Position numbers and translations under genes: made by a program. Positions 34,367 to 49,566 of a stretch of DNA of 64,000 nucleotides are shown here, one piece after another. Within the stretch, counting starts at the first letter, position 1; each line of letters opens with the position of its first letter. Below the pieces are notes generated by a model. The model had not been told where the DNA came from and did no database searches. It saw only the letters and a list, made by a program, of their open reading frames with translations. The stretch covers positions 62,001 to 126,000 of the forward strand of contig NW_024472185.1 of NCBI RefSeq assembly GCF_017654505.1, given 5' to 3'. The DNA comes from Polyodon spathula (Eukaryota > Chordata > Actinopteri > Acipenseriformes > Polyodontidae).

Positions 34367-35054
34367 AAATTCAAAACCAACTAGAGAACATATCTGTTAT
34401 GCACTCTCACGTCGACTGCCTTCAATCACTTGAAAAGAGAGCTTTTTCTACAGACAAGTGGATATTTTATTTTATTTTATTTTTTTTTAAACCTCTGGTG
34501 CCTTATTTTTTAGGACCAGACTTTATGCATGTAACACTTCTCCTTTTTCCTTTTTTTTTTTTTTTTTTTTTTAATAATTAAATTCAGATTTAAATGCTGT
34601 TAAAAGCGTGTTCTTAGCAGGGATCAGAATACACGTTGGCCTTCTTCCTTGGTTTACTGCAGCAGTAGAAGATCAGAACTGTCATCTGTTGGTGGAGCAA
34701 CTAAGGAACCAGGTACACGTGACTGTTTCAGTCTCTGCTTTTAGCTCTCGTATAAAATGTATCCAGCATAAAATGTACCACTGAAAAAGCGTGATGCTAT
34801 TTTTTTTTTTTTTTTTTTTATAACATGGGCAGTGATTTGTTTAACTTCTGTGGAAGTGGCATGCTATTTTGACTCTGTACTGGTGAAAAAACTGGCAGCC
34901 TGTTTTTACCGTCGGACAAAATACTCGGTAAACAATTACATAAAAATACATAAAAAAAAATTGTAAACAATAACAAATCAATAGTCAAACATAAAGAACT
35001 CTGGCACGTACATGGAAAACTAGATGCACTGTGGACCACCAAAAACGACACTGC

Positions 35055-35088
<34 letters not shown>

Positions 35089-35429
35089 TATAAACTTAAT
35101 TGCATGTGATACACAGAAAAGACTTCTAATTTGTAAATTAACTTATAACCCTTTTTTTTTTTTAAGCCACAGTTTCATTAATGTTGTTTGGGAATTTTTT
35201 TATATATATTTTGTGTCAGAAATTAATTATGTACAGAAGCAGATTTTTTAAAAGGGGAATGTCACGCTTAGGAGGTTTGCTTTGTACAGTATATTTCTGA
35301 AACACAATAGGGCTCTGAAGATTATAGACCATAACAAGGCTTTTGTTGTAAATCTCTGTGAAAGAACTGATTTGCTGAAACTTCGGTCATGTTAAAAAGA
35401 CGGTTATACTATCAGAAATAGCAGAGCCA

Positions 35430-35518
<89 letters not shown>

Positions 35519-38500
35519 GTATATATATATATATATCTGTCGTTGTGTAAAGCCATATCACAATGTTTCAATGGCCTTAAAGGAGCAGACCACAGAGTAT
35601 GCTGTAATGTTGGTCAAGCTCCCCTTATAGCTGTATATTGGTTCGGGTCCCATAACTGGGATCACAGTACAGTACTACAACTTGACAAAATGTAGCTTTA
35701 ATCATTTTAGGTTTTTAACTTTCTAATTCACTGTTTGAGTGACTTTTTATCGCTTACAGTATATAGAGTATTTATTATTGCGTCTTGCAGTATTTCTAGT
35801 GTTTGTGTAGGTGGGAAACGATTGTGCGTTCAATCAATATTTTTTTTACACAGTCGCGTGACCTCCTCTTAGTAAGTGCTGCCGATATGGAAATACCTTT
35901 CATCGCAAAGCTCTGATATTGGACGGGAATCAAACGAGGGGCAGTAAGAGTCGAGCACGACCAACACTTACTGTATCAGCATTTACTAATAAAAACGGCC
36001 ACCTTTGGTCTATTTCTCATAGGGACCACACAGCGCTCGCTGTCCAGTCTGATCAGGACTATTTCTCTACATCAGTCGTAGTGGCCACGTGTCTTTGAAA
36101 TGACCCTCTGCAGAAACTGCGTGCTCCTACTAACGACTGAGGCTCTGTGATTAGCATTGGTGTAAGAAGAAACAAGTAACCACGCTTTTAGTGGGAAAGC
36201 TTTTCATAAACTATTCTTACCAGCAGATTGAACTCTCTAGTGTATTCTGTTTTGATGTGATCATATAGATTGCGTGATCAAAATGAAAATTATTTGAGTA
36301 GTACACGGGTTAAGATACCAGTGATTATTTTGCGACACATTTCTTATCTTCATAGTCCTCTCAAGGTTTGAAGTCATTTGGGTGTACCTCACTCCTTGTT
36401 TGCAAAGGCACTAATGTAATTTAGAAGTCATCATAATATGATTGTTTTAAGCCACATTAAAAACGACGACAACCGTGTAAGCCAATAGTTTAACGCGAGG
36501 TTAGTGTGATTAAGACCAAAGCAGACCGTGGCCACTAGACTGACGCTGCAGAGATGACTGATAGGAATCGTTAGGGGTCATTCTGTCTTTTGATTTTTTT
36601 TTCTACCCGTCATGCTATATTATCTTTTGTAACATGTCAGTCAAACCACAGGTCTCAATTTTTCAGGTTTCTCGGGATGAAAATGATCTCCTTTTCTAGC
36701 CGGGGTTGTTTTACTATCAATCTTCCAAAACCGTTCAGCTTTTTATTAGTACCTTTTCCTCATGGCTTTCACATGGGAGAGGAGCAAAATCAAAATAATC
36801 ATGAAACGAAGGAAAAAAACTGAAGCAGTGCAGAAAACTTTTACAAGTTTGGTAGACAAAAACTTTGTGCTTGTTTCTAAATGTATAGATTTAAAAAAAA
36901 AGAAAAAAAACACTTAATTCTCATATACTGCATATACTAGTATATTGTACTGTATTTTGTAAATCTGTTGTTTAATCATCCAGAACCTGTATTTCAGATG
37001 TAAGTGAATAATCGCACATCACATTCTGGCTTTTTTTTTTAAATCGATGGCTAAAATTATTTTATTGCAGTTCGCCTTATGAATTGGTGTCACCATTTTA
37101 TTTATTTTTTTTTTGTTTTTCATCTGATTTGCAGAAAATATGCTTTTTACAAGCTTTTATCAAAAGTGAATTGAGAAAGGCGATGCGGCCCTGTTGAAGT
37201 GAGCGGCCCACGCAAAATGTTATTAGTCTGTGTGGGTGCTTTATTTTAAAGACCCTTTCTAAATGTTAGCTTTTTGCATTGCTGCCTCACTCATTTTTAT
37301 TTTGATTGTGCACTTGGTTGACTTTGCCTCCATATTAGTGCCAAAAACTCTCCAAAATATATTAGGAACACAACCTGGACAGCGCCGTTGCTTCGATGCT
37401 GAGTGTGGTATTTAGAGATTCATGCTTGCCAGAAGGAGTGCGCTTTTCAATATAGGAGCTGAAGGATGTGGGGTAAGACCATCAGTGTGTTTTGTCAATC
37501 ACTTTGTTTTTTTAAACAGTTAGGCATAGAAAGGAGTTTCTGTCTGCTTTGCGCACTGAGGTAATACTAAATGTGTATCAGTAAAGTGAACCCTATAGAG
37601 AAGACTGTTACGTACTCAAGTCGTCATTCTACTGCAAGTAAATTTATTTGCATGTGCCTCCTTGTGTTATTCATGCTTGATTTGTAGTTGTTACGCTGAC
37701 CATATTGGAATGTTATACACATAAATAGAATAAATGTTCTGTTACCACCTTCTGAGTCTGTTTATGCAGAATTATTACTATTTTTTTTTTTTTTTTTGCG
37801 AAATACGATTCTTACACGGTTGAACATTAGTGGTGTAAAAACATATTTTGAATTTTTTTTAACCACTCTGATAACTGATGACAAGAAGCGCCGTTTCAGA
37901 GTTTAAAGTACATTACTAGTGTTGTGTGCATCAACTTGCAGGCCCATGTTTTGTACAGGTTTCTTCCACCACACATCACAGTATTGATTCCAGCAGCATC
38001 TACTATACTGCAGACTAAGAAGGGTAAGGTTGTGGAACAGGCAGCATGCCAACTCTTTGCATATAACAGTACAACAGGGCTGCTTTTGTCTCCTGTATAT
38101 GCTAATTATGGCTTGTTGAAAAGCCTGTCCCGTTTGCTATACCTTTCGTCATTCCAGCGCTAACGGCTAATTTACACGTTTTGCTTAAACAAAATGCTGG
38201 TGGTGTTTCCCTCTTCAGAATATCAGTTAACTGTACTGGAAGGTGGTGTGGGCTGAACGTGCTCCTGAAACACTTTCATAGTGACTTTCATTCCACTCTG
38301 TTGAGAATTTAAATTGTACTTTGTTTTCCAAGGCTATTTTGTCCTAAAGTTTCAAATTCTCAACAAGGTTGGTTAGTGCACTTTGGGGCTGTGGGTAACC
38401 AGTACAATTTAGGAACAACCCTATATTTGTCATGTTTGTGCCCAGTTACAAGCTTTCTAGAATTGTTACACATTTTGGCAGGGGATTAGTTGCTTGGCAT

Positions 38501-39357
38501 GTTCCAGAATGCTCAATAAAACAGTTCTGTTTCTAACCTTCAAAGGATAGGGAGTATACTGGCTCCGGAGCGCACAAGTGCAAGATTTCACCTCCAGTAA
38601 TTACTCTTGTCACTGCTGTGTCCTCCCTACTTCTATGAGATCTTACACACAGACATGCTGGTGTCGCTGGGCTTAATTGGGATGGCTGTAAACAGTTTGC
38701 CTAACACCTAAAGAAGTGTCCCAAACCTATTCAGCTCTTTCCTTTCATCTTTGATCCATGCCAACTACAAGGCATACTGTGGGTCTTATTTTAATGTTGG
38801 TGCAAATTTTCTGAAAGAAACTATTGTAACAAAAAAATAAATAAATACCTTCAACAATAACCACCTAGAAACTAGCTTGGTCTAAATTTGTATTTAATTC
38901 AAAATGCTGTTGTGACCTTTTAATATTAGACAAAAGCAGTCCTTAAACTTTTATGAATAGAACCCACTGCAGTTTTAAATTACACAATTATTTTGGAATG
39001 CTATGAAAACGATTGCCCGTATTGAAAGTTTGATCAGCATATCGGGCACGGTTCATATCAGTCATATAACCAAAGCATTCACCACTCTTTGTGCTAAGTT
39101 GGGACCATTTGTGTAAACGCAGCATGGCTTATGAATTTATGAAGACTTTAATCTAAGAAGTATACAATTAAAAAAAAAAAAAAAGGTAAAAGTATTACAA
39201 ACATTTGAAAAACAGCTTACAAACAAGAAAATACAACATGTCAAATATATACACCTTTTAAACACACTATTGTCAAACCACAATGCCCAGACAGGAGTTT
39301 GTAGGATGTCTGGTTTATTTTGGGGTTGACAGTGAGGATGACTAGCGATCTCAATAC
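34367..39357. other. flot2 3' region and convergent spacer
   Basis: No coding exon was recognised between the flot2 stop and the T-box gene stop. The left part should be flot2 3' untranslated region. Candidate poly(A) signals are AATAAA at 37729-37734 and ctcaataaaac near 38514; which is used cannot be told. Several long T-runs occur (34551-34572, 34801-34819, 35058-35085). For the minus-strand T-box gene, an AATAAA (plus-strand TTTATT at 39314-39319) lies about 40 bp beyond its stop. Confidence 0.5.
35432..35537 (+). repeat. (AT)n microsatellite
   Basis: A pure AT tract of about 80 bp, a short gtcgt break, then a further AT tract. It lies in the flot2 3' flank. Confidence 0.95.
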
Positions 39358-42300
39358 TTAGTTCCCAGGATACAAATTCGAATACATGTCCAAGTGTGGT
39401 GCTTTATAGAGATAGTCCTGGCCAGTGATGCCAGGTTTAGAGTCCATGCCAACAGTGAGGTTACCAGCACCCCCTGCCCTCATGCTCAGATACCCCAGGA
39501 ATCCAGATGGGTTCCAAACTGCCGTGTTGCTGTCCTGGTGAAAAGCAGGCAGTGGGTAATCCTTACCGACGGAGGGCCAGATCCCTTGATTTTGGAATAA
39601 CTTTCCTGTGCTGGCTGTGGTGGAATCGGCTCTGTCTTGGATCTTGTTTAAAATGTCCTGCAGCGGTCGAGCACAGCTGGCCGTCTCTGCCGGCCTGGGG
39701 CAAAGACTTTCCAGAGACTGCAGGGTGCTTTCCGATAGATTCACCCTGCTGATCTTGGGAGGGTGGGGGTGGTGGATTTCTGATGATTGGGCCAGCTGGT
39801 GATGGTCTTTCTTGGGTTCAGTGGCGGGCTCAGAAACCAGAGGGAAGCTGCTTGCTGTGGCCTGCGGATCGTTCGTTCTGGTTTTGTGAGACCCGATGCT
39901 TCGCGGGAGAGGCAGGAGACCACCTGATGAGGCTCCAGATACGGTTTGCTCAGAGGTGAAGCTTGGAGAGATCCTGGACATGGCTTCTTCTAGACTCTGG
40001 AGAGGGGTTGGTTTAGCTGCTTCGTAATGACCAGCACTACAGGAAGAAAGTAAAAACAGGTGCCTATAATATTCAATTTTTTTTGTATATACAGCTATGG
40101 CCAAAAGTTGTGCATCATCCTATAGAATTAACTAATTTTGCTTCATAAAGTCAAATTTAACCTGCTGAATAATGTTATAATTTTTTTTTTTTTTTTTTTT
40201 TTTTAATTGTCTAAATCCTAAAATTGTAGGTGATGCAAAACTGTTAGGCATAGCTTTATAACACAGTGACCACAAGGTTATTTGGAAGTCAGTTACCTAC
40301 TCTAATCACACAATGCGTCATTGATTTTATTGAGGACAGAGAACACCTCAATCGTGACGTCATCCCCACCGTTTACTGTTGCGGCCTGCTGTGCTCTGCG
40401 TGCTGTTTCAGTTCCTTTAGAAACATGATTGGGATTGTTTTGGAAAGAATACCTCTGCAAGCAACGCATTTTTAGAAACAGAAAAACAGCAGGAGGGGTT
40501 TCATTTCGATAATGGAGCGCAGCAACCTGAACAAACAGCGGGCTCCAGTATAGCAAGCCAGCAATGCTTTTTAAGAAAGAGGTCCATAATAAGCAGAGCC
40601 CTGGAGGCAACGAGAGTGAACAGTTAGAATTATTAAAGATCTTTTGGTCGCCTTTAGGATATCCATATGCTTGTTTCCCCAAACATTCCAGTATGTCTTG
40701 TTGTGCTTTTTAATATGTGTTAAAACACGCTCACGAAAGCACTACCCAAAATGTTTACTAGACTTCAATAAAGCAGACTTACAGGTGCAAAGTAAATATG
40801 TCTAGCTGACCCTGTCTTTCATGGTATATATGAATCTTTCCCCCTCAAATCTCACTCAAAAGGGCTAAAAATCTTATAGCATTCATTATGAAGCTGCTAG
40901 CTCCTGGTGACATGCGATTTTCACCAAGACTTGTGTAGCTTAAATTTTGTGTTAGGTCAAAAACGTAAATTAATTACTTAAACCTTGCCATTATCAATTG
41001 TGCCTGATGGATTCTATTTCAATGGTCTAAACACCGGAGTACCTAATAGCACCACCTTTGATCTTAATCTGTCTGCTATCTTCCAATTGCAGTATTAAGA
41101 TCCGCTGCTACTTCAAATACATTCGGCACTGATTTTAGGTTACTGTCTTACCTGACTGGAAGCAGGTTGGGACTATCAGGAGATGGGTCCTGAATTTCCT
41201 TGTCTATCCATTCTGCCAAACCACATGCAGCCTCACTGGGGCTTCTGTTCATGAAGGCAGCGATGAAGGGGTTGGTTCCTGTGTTGTCAGGTTCCTCTTG
41301 TGTATTTGAGACTACAAAATCTGTCTGAGGAGTTAGCTGACCCTTAACACTCTCCCAGTGCCTTGGTCCTGAAAACAACACAACTGAATTATCCCAGGAG
41401 AAATCAGTGCAGTGTGGGAATACAGAACAAAACAAGGGCTGTTAAACTGTGCACTAGCTTGGAGGAGGAATCAAGGCTCCGCTAAATGCCACTGCAATAA
41501 TGAAAAGAACTGGCAATTTCTCCTTTTAAAAAAGACAAGTAATATGCCACATATCAGCTAACCATAAACTAAGCAAATGGGTCAAGTGGTACGTACCTTG
41601 AAATGTATAATACTAAAGACACATAACAATTAATCATCTCCTTATATAACAATGGTTTTAAAACAGTGTCATGGATTATACAATAGTCAAAGATTAAAAA
41701 AAAAACAACTGCGACGTAATGACCCAGAACAGTAACACAATCTCTTGTATAAAGATAAATTATCCACCTGGCTTTATAAAACTAATTGGCAACACTCAAA
41801 TGGGTTTTAAGAAAGGCAGTGTGAAAGTTGACTCCCAATAGATTGTCAAGCCCAGCGGTGTAACCGAGCTGCAGATAACTGGCAGTGCAGTGCTGTGCTC
41901 TATAATTTTCCATTAGACAAAGTTAAAAATGAATTACCAGCTTTGCTTTCTGGGGTCTCTTCATCCTCTGTTAAAGGTCTTTTGCAGGAATTCTGAGCTC
42001 TTGTTTCCCGTTGCCTGCAATTCAATTACAGATGATGTTTCGAGGGCGCTTCCCATGCAGGATTGTTAAAATGACATCACAACTTACAGCTGCTGAACTT
42101 CAAACTATCAAGTTATTAATTAGTTATACAATAATATCCATTCTTCATGCTGGTTTAGTATTACTGTCACCTGGGGAAGCATAACCTTACAAAGGGGCTT
42201 CAGTTTAAAGCACAGTGCTATAATAACCCACATCCCCACAATCAATTTTCAGAAGCAATACTTACTGGAATAATTAGTAAGCATGTTAAATAATTATCAT

Positions 42301-45300
42301 CAGAAATGTATAGAAGGACATCTTGAGGATGCAAAGTCCCTTTAAAGTTCAATTTAAAATCTAAAATCTAAAGATAATGTCTATCAAGTTTGTTTTTTTT
42401 CCAGTGCAGTCAATGCAAAGAAACTGCATTCTAAGGTCAGGAGACACCTACCTTTTGCTGTTCAACCCATAATCACGAAAGCCTTTGGCAAACGGGTTGT
42501 TATCAATTTTGAGTTTTGTGATCTGGAGAAGAAAAATATACATATAATTTTTTTTAAAGTATTTATTACAGTGACAAAAAGCACATGTAACTTTAGGTTG
42601 CTGAATTTATGCTATGTAACGGGTGAGCTAAATTACCATCTTTATTCTTAGAACCATGTACTTTATTTCCAAGTTATTGTTAGCTGTAGAGAGAGAGCCC
42701 TGTGAAATCATCCTATCTTCTGAACACAAGATGGCAGTGTTGACCGCAGTTTTAGTATTTTCTGAGCAAGGAAAACTAATCTTGCTTTATTTAGTTATAG
42801 CAGTAAGAGCCAGCACTGAGCTGCCTTTTGTGTTGCTGACAATACACAGATGTGCACTAGATGGCGCTGGCGCTTACTAATAAAGACACTTTGCTTGATC
42901 TAGCCTAAATCACATATATCTTTGGCAGGCAACTAGAGCTAAAAAGTAGGACTTTAACACAGACTTTTGGGCTAATGGTAAAAAAAACACCATATATTAT
43001 CATTAGAAAGTATTTCATTGAAAGATAAGAAGTTATGTCTAATGAAATGATGTATTTAATAAACTAGTGCTTTCAGAGTTCTAAGTGATTGTATGTGCCA
43101 GTGATCATCTAAGTGCTGGAGGCTCCCCACCTCATTGTTCTGGTAGGAGGTGACTCCAATGAATGCAGCTTCTGGGAAAGTGAACCTGAGGTAAGGGCCC
43201 CACTGCTGGCTGTACAGATCGGTGGCCTGGACGACGTGGAGGCGGGGCTGGTATTTGTGCATGGAGTGCAAAATAACCTGCAAAAGGAGGAAGAAGTGCG
43301 TTACAGTGCCTACGTATCAGATAACACACATGCTAGATCTGACTTCCTCTATGAGGCTGTAGGACAAACAATACAAGCAATTGCAGTCTTTGTTTTTTTT
43401 AAATCTGGTAACCATTTTGAATATCTGAATTGAATAGAGAAAAATAATAAAACCTGAAGTGGTACGACGGTTTTGTCACAATAAGTTAATTCACGTTAGT
43501 TGGTAACGTGAAGCAGAGTGAAGTATCTCAGTGTTTCAGATCTTTGTGATGCTTGTGTGTCTCTCTGTGTGTGTGCTGTCAGTTGGTCTCACCAGTCCGT
43601 TCTGGTTGAGCGTGTTGTTGGTGAGTTTCAGCTTGTTGAAGGAGACTGGGTACTGCATCCACTTCTCCCCTAGCGCTGGCGACTCCGGGTGGATGAACAG
43701 TCGGTTGGGAAGGTGCGGCTCGGCCTTGCCATTCACTTCCCATTTATTCTGGCTCCACTGCAGCGATAGAGGAACACACACAAGGACTACAATTAGAAAC
43801 AGCGTTTCCCTGTTTGAATCCGAATACAGCAGTATACATACACACCAAAGAGTTTGCATTAACTGGCGCGTTTAGATAAAGTGCAAATATATCCAAAAAT
43901 GAATAAAACAAACAGATACTGAAAAACACGTTTCTTTAGTTTTACTCACAGTGAACACAGACACTACAGTGCATTTGCACTGTAAAATGTAATAGAACAT
44001 ACTCTGGGACTTATTTTAAATGATGGCACTGCTATCCTTATAGCAGGTTCATAATTGCACATAGTTACTTTTTGTTATTTGGTACTTCTATAAGGAAATC
44101 AGTATCACAAAATAAAATATAATCCTAGGGATAAAGATGAATTTTATTATCCTGGGAAAAGTGGAGTTGTGACAGGTGAAAAATGTAGGAGACAAGGTAA
44201 ACATTAACACATTAAAAATGGAAAAGTGTTTTTTATAATTGAGTCCTGTAATTTAAATATCAGCGGTTTTTCCTTTGGCAGTCTGGAACACATGGAAGAT
44301 GTTTCTGGCTCAGCCTCCCCTTTTCTTCCAGATATTATGACTGTGGAATTGGGATTAGGGATTTGTGTACCTTGTACTTATGGTCATCATAGGGCACCAT
44401 GTCCATCATCATCAGGTATTTCACTTTGGGATTTAGGCCAGTCACGCTGATTTTACACGCTGGAAACATCCGCCTGCAAAACAGTAATAACAGTCTAATA
44501 AAATATTCATACAGACGCTATTCACAAATAATTCAGCTGCAATTATACATTGGCTTGCAACACCTAAACTGAAGCAAACAGCCATTTAGCCACAAAGCCT
44601 ACCAGTTACAAAGAGACGTGTGTAAAATGAGGTTTGCATGCCCATGGGGCACCTTTAGCTTCTCTATAGCAACAGTAACCTTTAGCCAAGGAGAGTTATA
44701 TAAGATAGCATTTACAGCATCTGAAATTAGAAGAGGGACGGAGCGTCCATACAATTTCGTAAAAGCTTCAGCCAGTCCAATCATGACTAGGCAGACAGAG
44801 AGAGGGAGTAGATTAGACGCACTTCTGCTTAGCCGTTCACTTTGCATTCCCACGTGGCTGTTCTTGCTTGTTACCTTCCAGACTTGGTGATGATCATTTC
44901 CGTACCCAGGCTCCCGAATTTGTCCCAAAGCTCCATGTCCTGCAGGGAAACACTGATGTGTTCGGAGAAGAACTGAGCGTCCGCCTCTGTTTCAATGGTA
45001 GGGCGAGTGGTGGGCAGCTGTGGCATTCTGTTCAGGGCTGGCATCTCTGGGCACCGCACTGCAGTTTCTTTACAGTCTGTAAAGCAAGAGTGTGCCTTGC
45101 TGTAATTTGAGTACAACCTGATCCTTGAACTGCGAGTCAGTAAATAGAAGATCTCTGTACAAACTCACAATGCAGGGGACAGAAATTACATGTGCACATG
45201 GTTATTTATCACTTTGAGAATGGGTTGAAATAGGACATCTTTGCTCTAACGAGTAGTGTTACACTAAAACTGATTCAAGCTGGTAATGCTGTACCTCAAA

Positions 45301-45959
45301 AACATTTATTTTTAGGCAAGATATGCATTACAATAATGAAAATGTAAGTGAATGTAAAGTATGTTGTGTACTTGTAATACAAAAACAAAGTAGAATCACA
45401 AGGCGGAGCTTTGAAATACAGTTCTTCACCGTTAATTCAAGGACCACTTTATGCTTTTAAAGGACTAAAAGCAACATTAATAGGCATGTCAAGAATAATC
45501 TGTACTACAGGATACACTTTTGTTTTCATCTAATTTTACAGTATTGTTCTTATAAACTGCTTAAAGCTATAAAAAAAAACAGGAATTCGTGAACATTCCT
45601 CTGAATTTTATTTGTCTTTGTTATAACATATTTTTCATTAGAACATATACATGATCTGTAATTAAGATATCATTAATTTAAAAATATGTAAGCTAATAAT
45701 GTGATTCTGTAGTATTTGTGATCTAGAACTGTGTTACAATAAACACAATATCAATTGAATTTACAGTTAAAGCTCATCAAATCAAAGGGAATAGCTGTGT
45801 TAAATGTAACTATACAATACCTGAATTAGGAAGATACACATTTTGTAAGACTGTACCTGATGCCATACATCTTACCAGAGATCAAACAAAGCATGCAATC
45901 ATTCTGTGAATTTTAATACCAACTGCCTTACCTGGTGGATAAAACGAATAATTCTTCAT
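39358..45959 (-). CDS. tbx6l: T-box transcription factor, Tbx6/Tbx6l type, complete
   Basis: Nine coding exons on the minus strand: 45932-45959 (ATG at 45959), 44875-45076, 44371-44473, 43593-43757, 43131-43277, 42452-42522, 41938-42014, 41152-41368 and 39358-40036 (TAA at 39358). All splice sites are AG/GT and phases join into 562 aa. The T-box spans about residues 53-239, with [66 protein letters not shown] and [11 protein letters not shown]-box proteins bind brachyury-type sites; this subfamily acts in mesoderm and somite formation. The C-terminal half is Pro/Ser-rich with no other domain seen and ends MYSNLYPGN. Sequence is closer to Tbx6 than to VegT/Tbx16, while its place beside FLOT2 and ERAL1 is not that of mammalian TBX6, hence the symbol tbx6l. 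Subfamily is firm; exact orthology is not. Confidence 0.9.
40090..40255. mobile_element. MITE with inverted ends, probably Tc1/mariner-like
   Basis: The ends cagctatggccaaaagttg and, on the reverse strand, agctatgcctaacagttttg are inverted repeats, each leading into tgcatcat/tgcatcacc, with TA flanking both sides. It carries no open frame. It lies in the last intron of the T-box gene and is the shorter of two related copies (the other is at 49567-49915). Confidence 0.65.
42853..42869 (+). promoter_or_regulatory. CTCF-like motif in a T-box gene intron
   Basis: The sequence tgcactagatggcgctg fits the CTCF core pattern CACTAGRKGGCGCT. It lies in the intron between the T-box exons at 42452-42522 and 43131-43277. 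Motif match only. Confidence 0.45.
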
Positions 45960-48900
45960 CGTAGGGGTGAAAGGGAACGGAAAATCACAAAACGGCCTTG
46001 TGTCCTGCAGAAACATGTCCAGAAGGGTCCCAGCTCCAGTTCAGTCTTTAGGCCTAAAAAGCGGTGTCACCCCTCAGCTTTGGAGCCCAGACTAGCTCCG
46101 AGTCCTGTGATGTAAGGTGAGGTATATGCGAGTCCTACCTTGGAGGTGCCTTTGATCTCTCCTTGTGTTGCTGGCCATGTGGGATCGGCACTTGTTCAAG
46201 TGTCACTTCAGAGGCTGCATCCTTTCCACTTCAAACCCGCCTCAGAGGTGCTAATCACCTTAGCAGTTGTCCTGACATTACTACAGGAAGTGAGCAGGCC
46301 TGCAGCTCCACTGGGGAAGTTACTATAGTGGCTAGACAGCAGGTAATGGCGTGGAAAGACTGAATATTCAATTCAATAAATTAACTGCCTGACAAGCAGC
46401 CAGGGATTCCATTCTGCCTTTCCCTGATCAGTTCAGCAAAGTCGGTTTGTTTATTTATGTTTGTATTTATTTGCTCACAAATGCAGCTTTTGAAGAACAG
46501 GACTGTGTGTGGCTTGAGTTTTGAATTTGACAGATGTTTTTGTAAAACTGCTGATGCAAACTCATCCGAAATAACACTTCAAATTATACAAAGCCGCTAT
46601 ATGCACAGTTACAGGATATGATAACAACTAAAAACACATGGAGTCACAGAGAAGCACATGCTTTTTCTTCAAAAAAATTTTTTAAATTTTTTTTTTTACA
46701 AAAGCCAACACAATTCTGACTTTCCAATATGTTGCACATATCTATGTAAAAATTAAAAATATACGCTACATATTGTTTTGTATTAACTTGTATATAAATA
46801 GGACGTTTTACTCAAAACCATGCTTGTTTGTTTAAGCACGGTCATCGCAATTGTGTTTACTGGAGTGAAAACCATGTACTTGATTGACTGCTGGGCCTGG
46901 GTCTCGGTGCTACCACTATAAGGTAATAGATGTTCTGTTTGGAAGTGTCTCTGGTCTTTTTGTCTGGACAAGATGCAAGAAGTAATAATGATCAGGCTCT
47001 TGAAAGCACCCCGTTTAGCATTAGTGTGGGATGGAGACTATAACACAGGATAACCAGGCAAGATGTATTTCCTGCCTTTAGATCTACCCACAAGTCACAC
47101 TTAATCTAATGCATCTTTCACATGCAATATTAATATTTTCTTCTTTATGTTTGAGGGTACAATGCTAATGAGTTTACATTTAGCATACAGTACATGTGTA
47201 TAAAATATAATTTTAACAGGTAACAGAATGATTTGACTCGTGCATTTTTTTTTTTTTAAAACCTAACAATTTCAAGAAGTATTCTATTCACAAAAAGACT
47301 GAAAAAGTAGACAGTGCTATAAGGCGTTACTCAGGAGCGACTTGTTTACTGCTTGACTTTTTTTACACTGTATTTTCTACTGGGGTATATTTTTGGATTG
47401 CTTATGTAATGTATAGTGGGAATTAATATTAATTTAGGCTCTGTTCATAATGCTTTCAAACTGTTGGTAAAGAAATCAGTCTACATTAAGTTTCATGAAC
47501 ATCTAACTTAATTCAGATCAGACTAGTTAAGTTAAAGCTTAGTGCATAGAGCCCATTGCACAATTACAGGGGCAGGATGCAGGATATTCAATGCATCCTC
47601 TTACCTCTCCCTGCTGTGTTAGCAGCTGGTTTTCAGTAAGGTGTCATACATTGAAAAAGCTTTTGCTATATAAAGGCTGTGAAAATGAAATGGGTAATAC
47701 TCATTCTGTGTATGTGAATCGGGTTAAGTTTCATTTTTAAATATTGTGTGCAAGAGAGCAGGGAGAGACCCTGGGAGAGAACCCAAACCCTCTTCCTGTG
47801 TGGATATTCAATAGAGTTTGTGAAACTGCTGAAACAGGAAACAGCAGCTGCAGATTACAGGAGGCTTGTATACACCAACTTCATAGAAAAAAATGAAAAA
47901 AATCACAGAATATTCACAACAACAACGATTCACCTTCCTACAGCGCCTTTCATCACAAGGACCCCAGAGCGCTTCACACAAAAAGTGAGCAATTAAACCA
48001 TTCAAATGAAAAACAGTCCGACGCAGAATTTGATTAAAAAAAAAAAAAACAGAAATAATAAAAAAAAGAATATAAATGTGGCTTTAATTGTAAAATGTAT
48101 AATATTTTTGGAAAAAAAAAACATTAAAAATGCCCAGTCCAAATAGAAAAATTGGCAAACCGAAAAGAACAAGGTTCTACAAGATGGGAATTCTGCCTAA
48201 AGATAGCGTCACCTTTGTGTTGTCTTATTTTTCCCACGTGTATCGAATCCTGTGAAGGTCCACTTGTCCAGTTTTGCTAATTTTTAAGGTAAATGTTCCT
48301 GCTTTGCTTCCATTCTTTAAGCACAATATCATCTGTTAATATGATTTATAATGAACCACACTGAAGACTGGAGTTGTTTAAATATTACACTCACATTTAA
48401 AAATAGATGCAAATAAGAACAAAATAATACCTTGAAAATAAGCAAAATTGCATAACTTTATAGCTTACCTGGCAATTAATGTTAAAAAAAAAAAAAAAAA
48501 ACTTCAAAAGGGAATCTAATTTTATTCCGAGAATGTTTTTCTTGATGTTTTTCTAGAAACTGACATTTCTTTTTGAAGCTGATAACAGTAAGGCTGAGAG
48601 CAGACGGGGTTACCCTGATACAAGACCAAGCCATTTTTTATCAGAGCCCTTCCCCAGCATATTGAGACAGGGCAGACCCCACCCTGGTCTCCTTGGTAAC
48701 TGAACCAGAGCTCCATCTCAGGACTCAGTTCGGCTCACTTTTTTTTTTTTTTCATTTATTACATTTTTCAGATGGTTTATGAACACTGTGGGGTATGAGA
48801 AGGTGCCCTGTGGAAAAAAAAGCATTATAAATTATTGCATAGATAGAAAATTAACATGATACAATTATACATACAGTGACTAAAGCCCTACTTATGATAA

Positions 48901-49566
48901 CGCCATTTAAAGCCAGGTCAGATTGTGTACGAGTTCTTATTATACCCGATCAGAGTGGAAGACAATAACAATTCCCTAACATGAAGAATTTCTTACCTGA
49001 AGACTTTCTAAAATATTAAATAAAGCTCAAGCCTGACTCACAGTATAATACAACTGACAGGTTAATGAGCTGTGGGGCAAAAGCACATTTACTGGGAGGA
49101 ACGAAAGAGTTCTAACAGAACTAGAAGCAGCGTGATAAACGCTTCCGCTATTGTTTCTCAGTAGGGTGTAAAACACATATATCAATGTTACTGGGACAGT
49201 GAAAACCTCTTTAGAGATTCACCGGTTATTTCAATCGACCGCATATTGTAATAAAAATAAATTCTCGATGTTGTTCAACCAGTATGCTTCTTTGAATCAA
49301 GTGCTTTGCGTGATCAAAATGAAAGTGTACAACCCAATAAGAGGTAAACTCACAACTAAGAGTGTGCGCCACAGCACAAAGTTTCCTCACTGTTGTCTTC
49401 AGTAATCATACAAATACTGCTACTACTAATGCAAATAGAAAAAACATTTATATAGCATCTTTCATTACAAGTGATCCAAAGGCATGTGACAAAAACAAAA
49501 ACCCACCACCTGTTTAAAGAAAGGTAAAAAACTGACTGTTTACCTGCATATTTTAATAGAGGACTG

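Noticed and set aside
39358..45959. Assignment of the T-box gene as VegT/Tbx16
   Set aside because: T-box residues such as [19 protein letters not shown] and [14 protein letters not shown] are nearer the Tbx6 type; kept as an open alternative.
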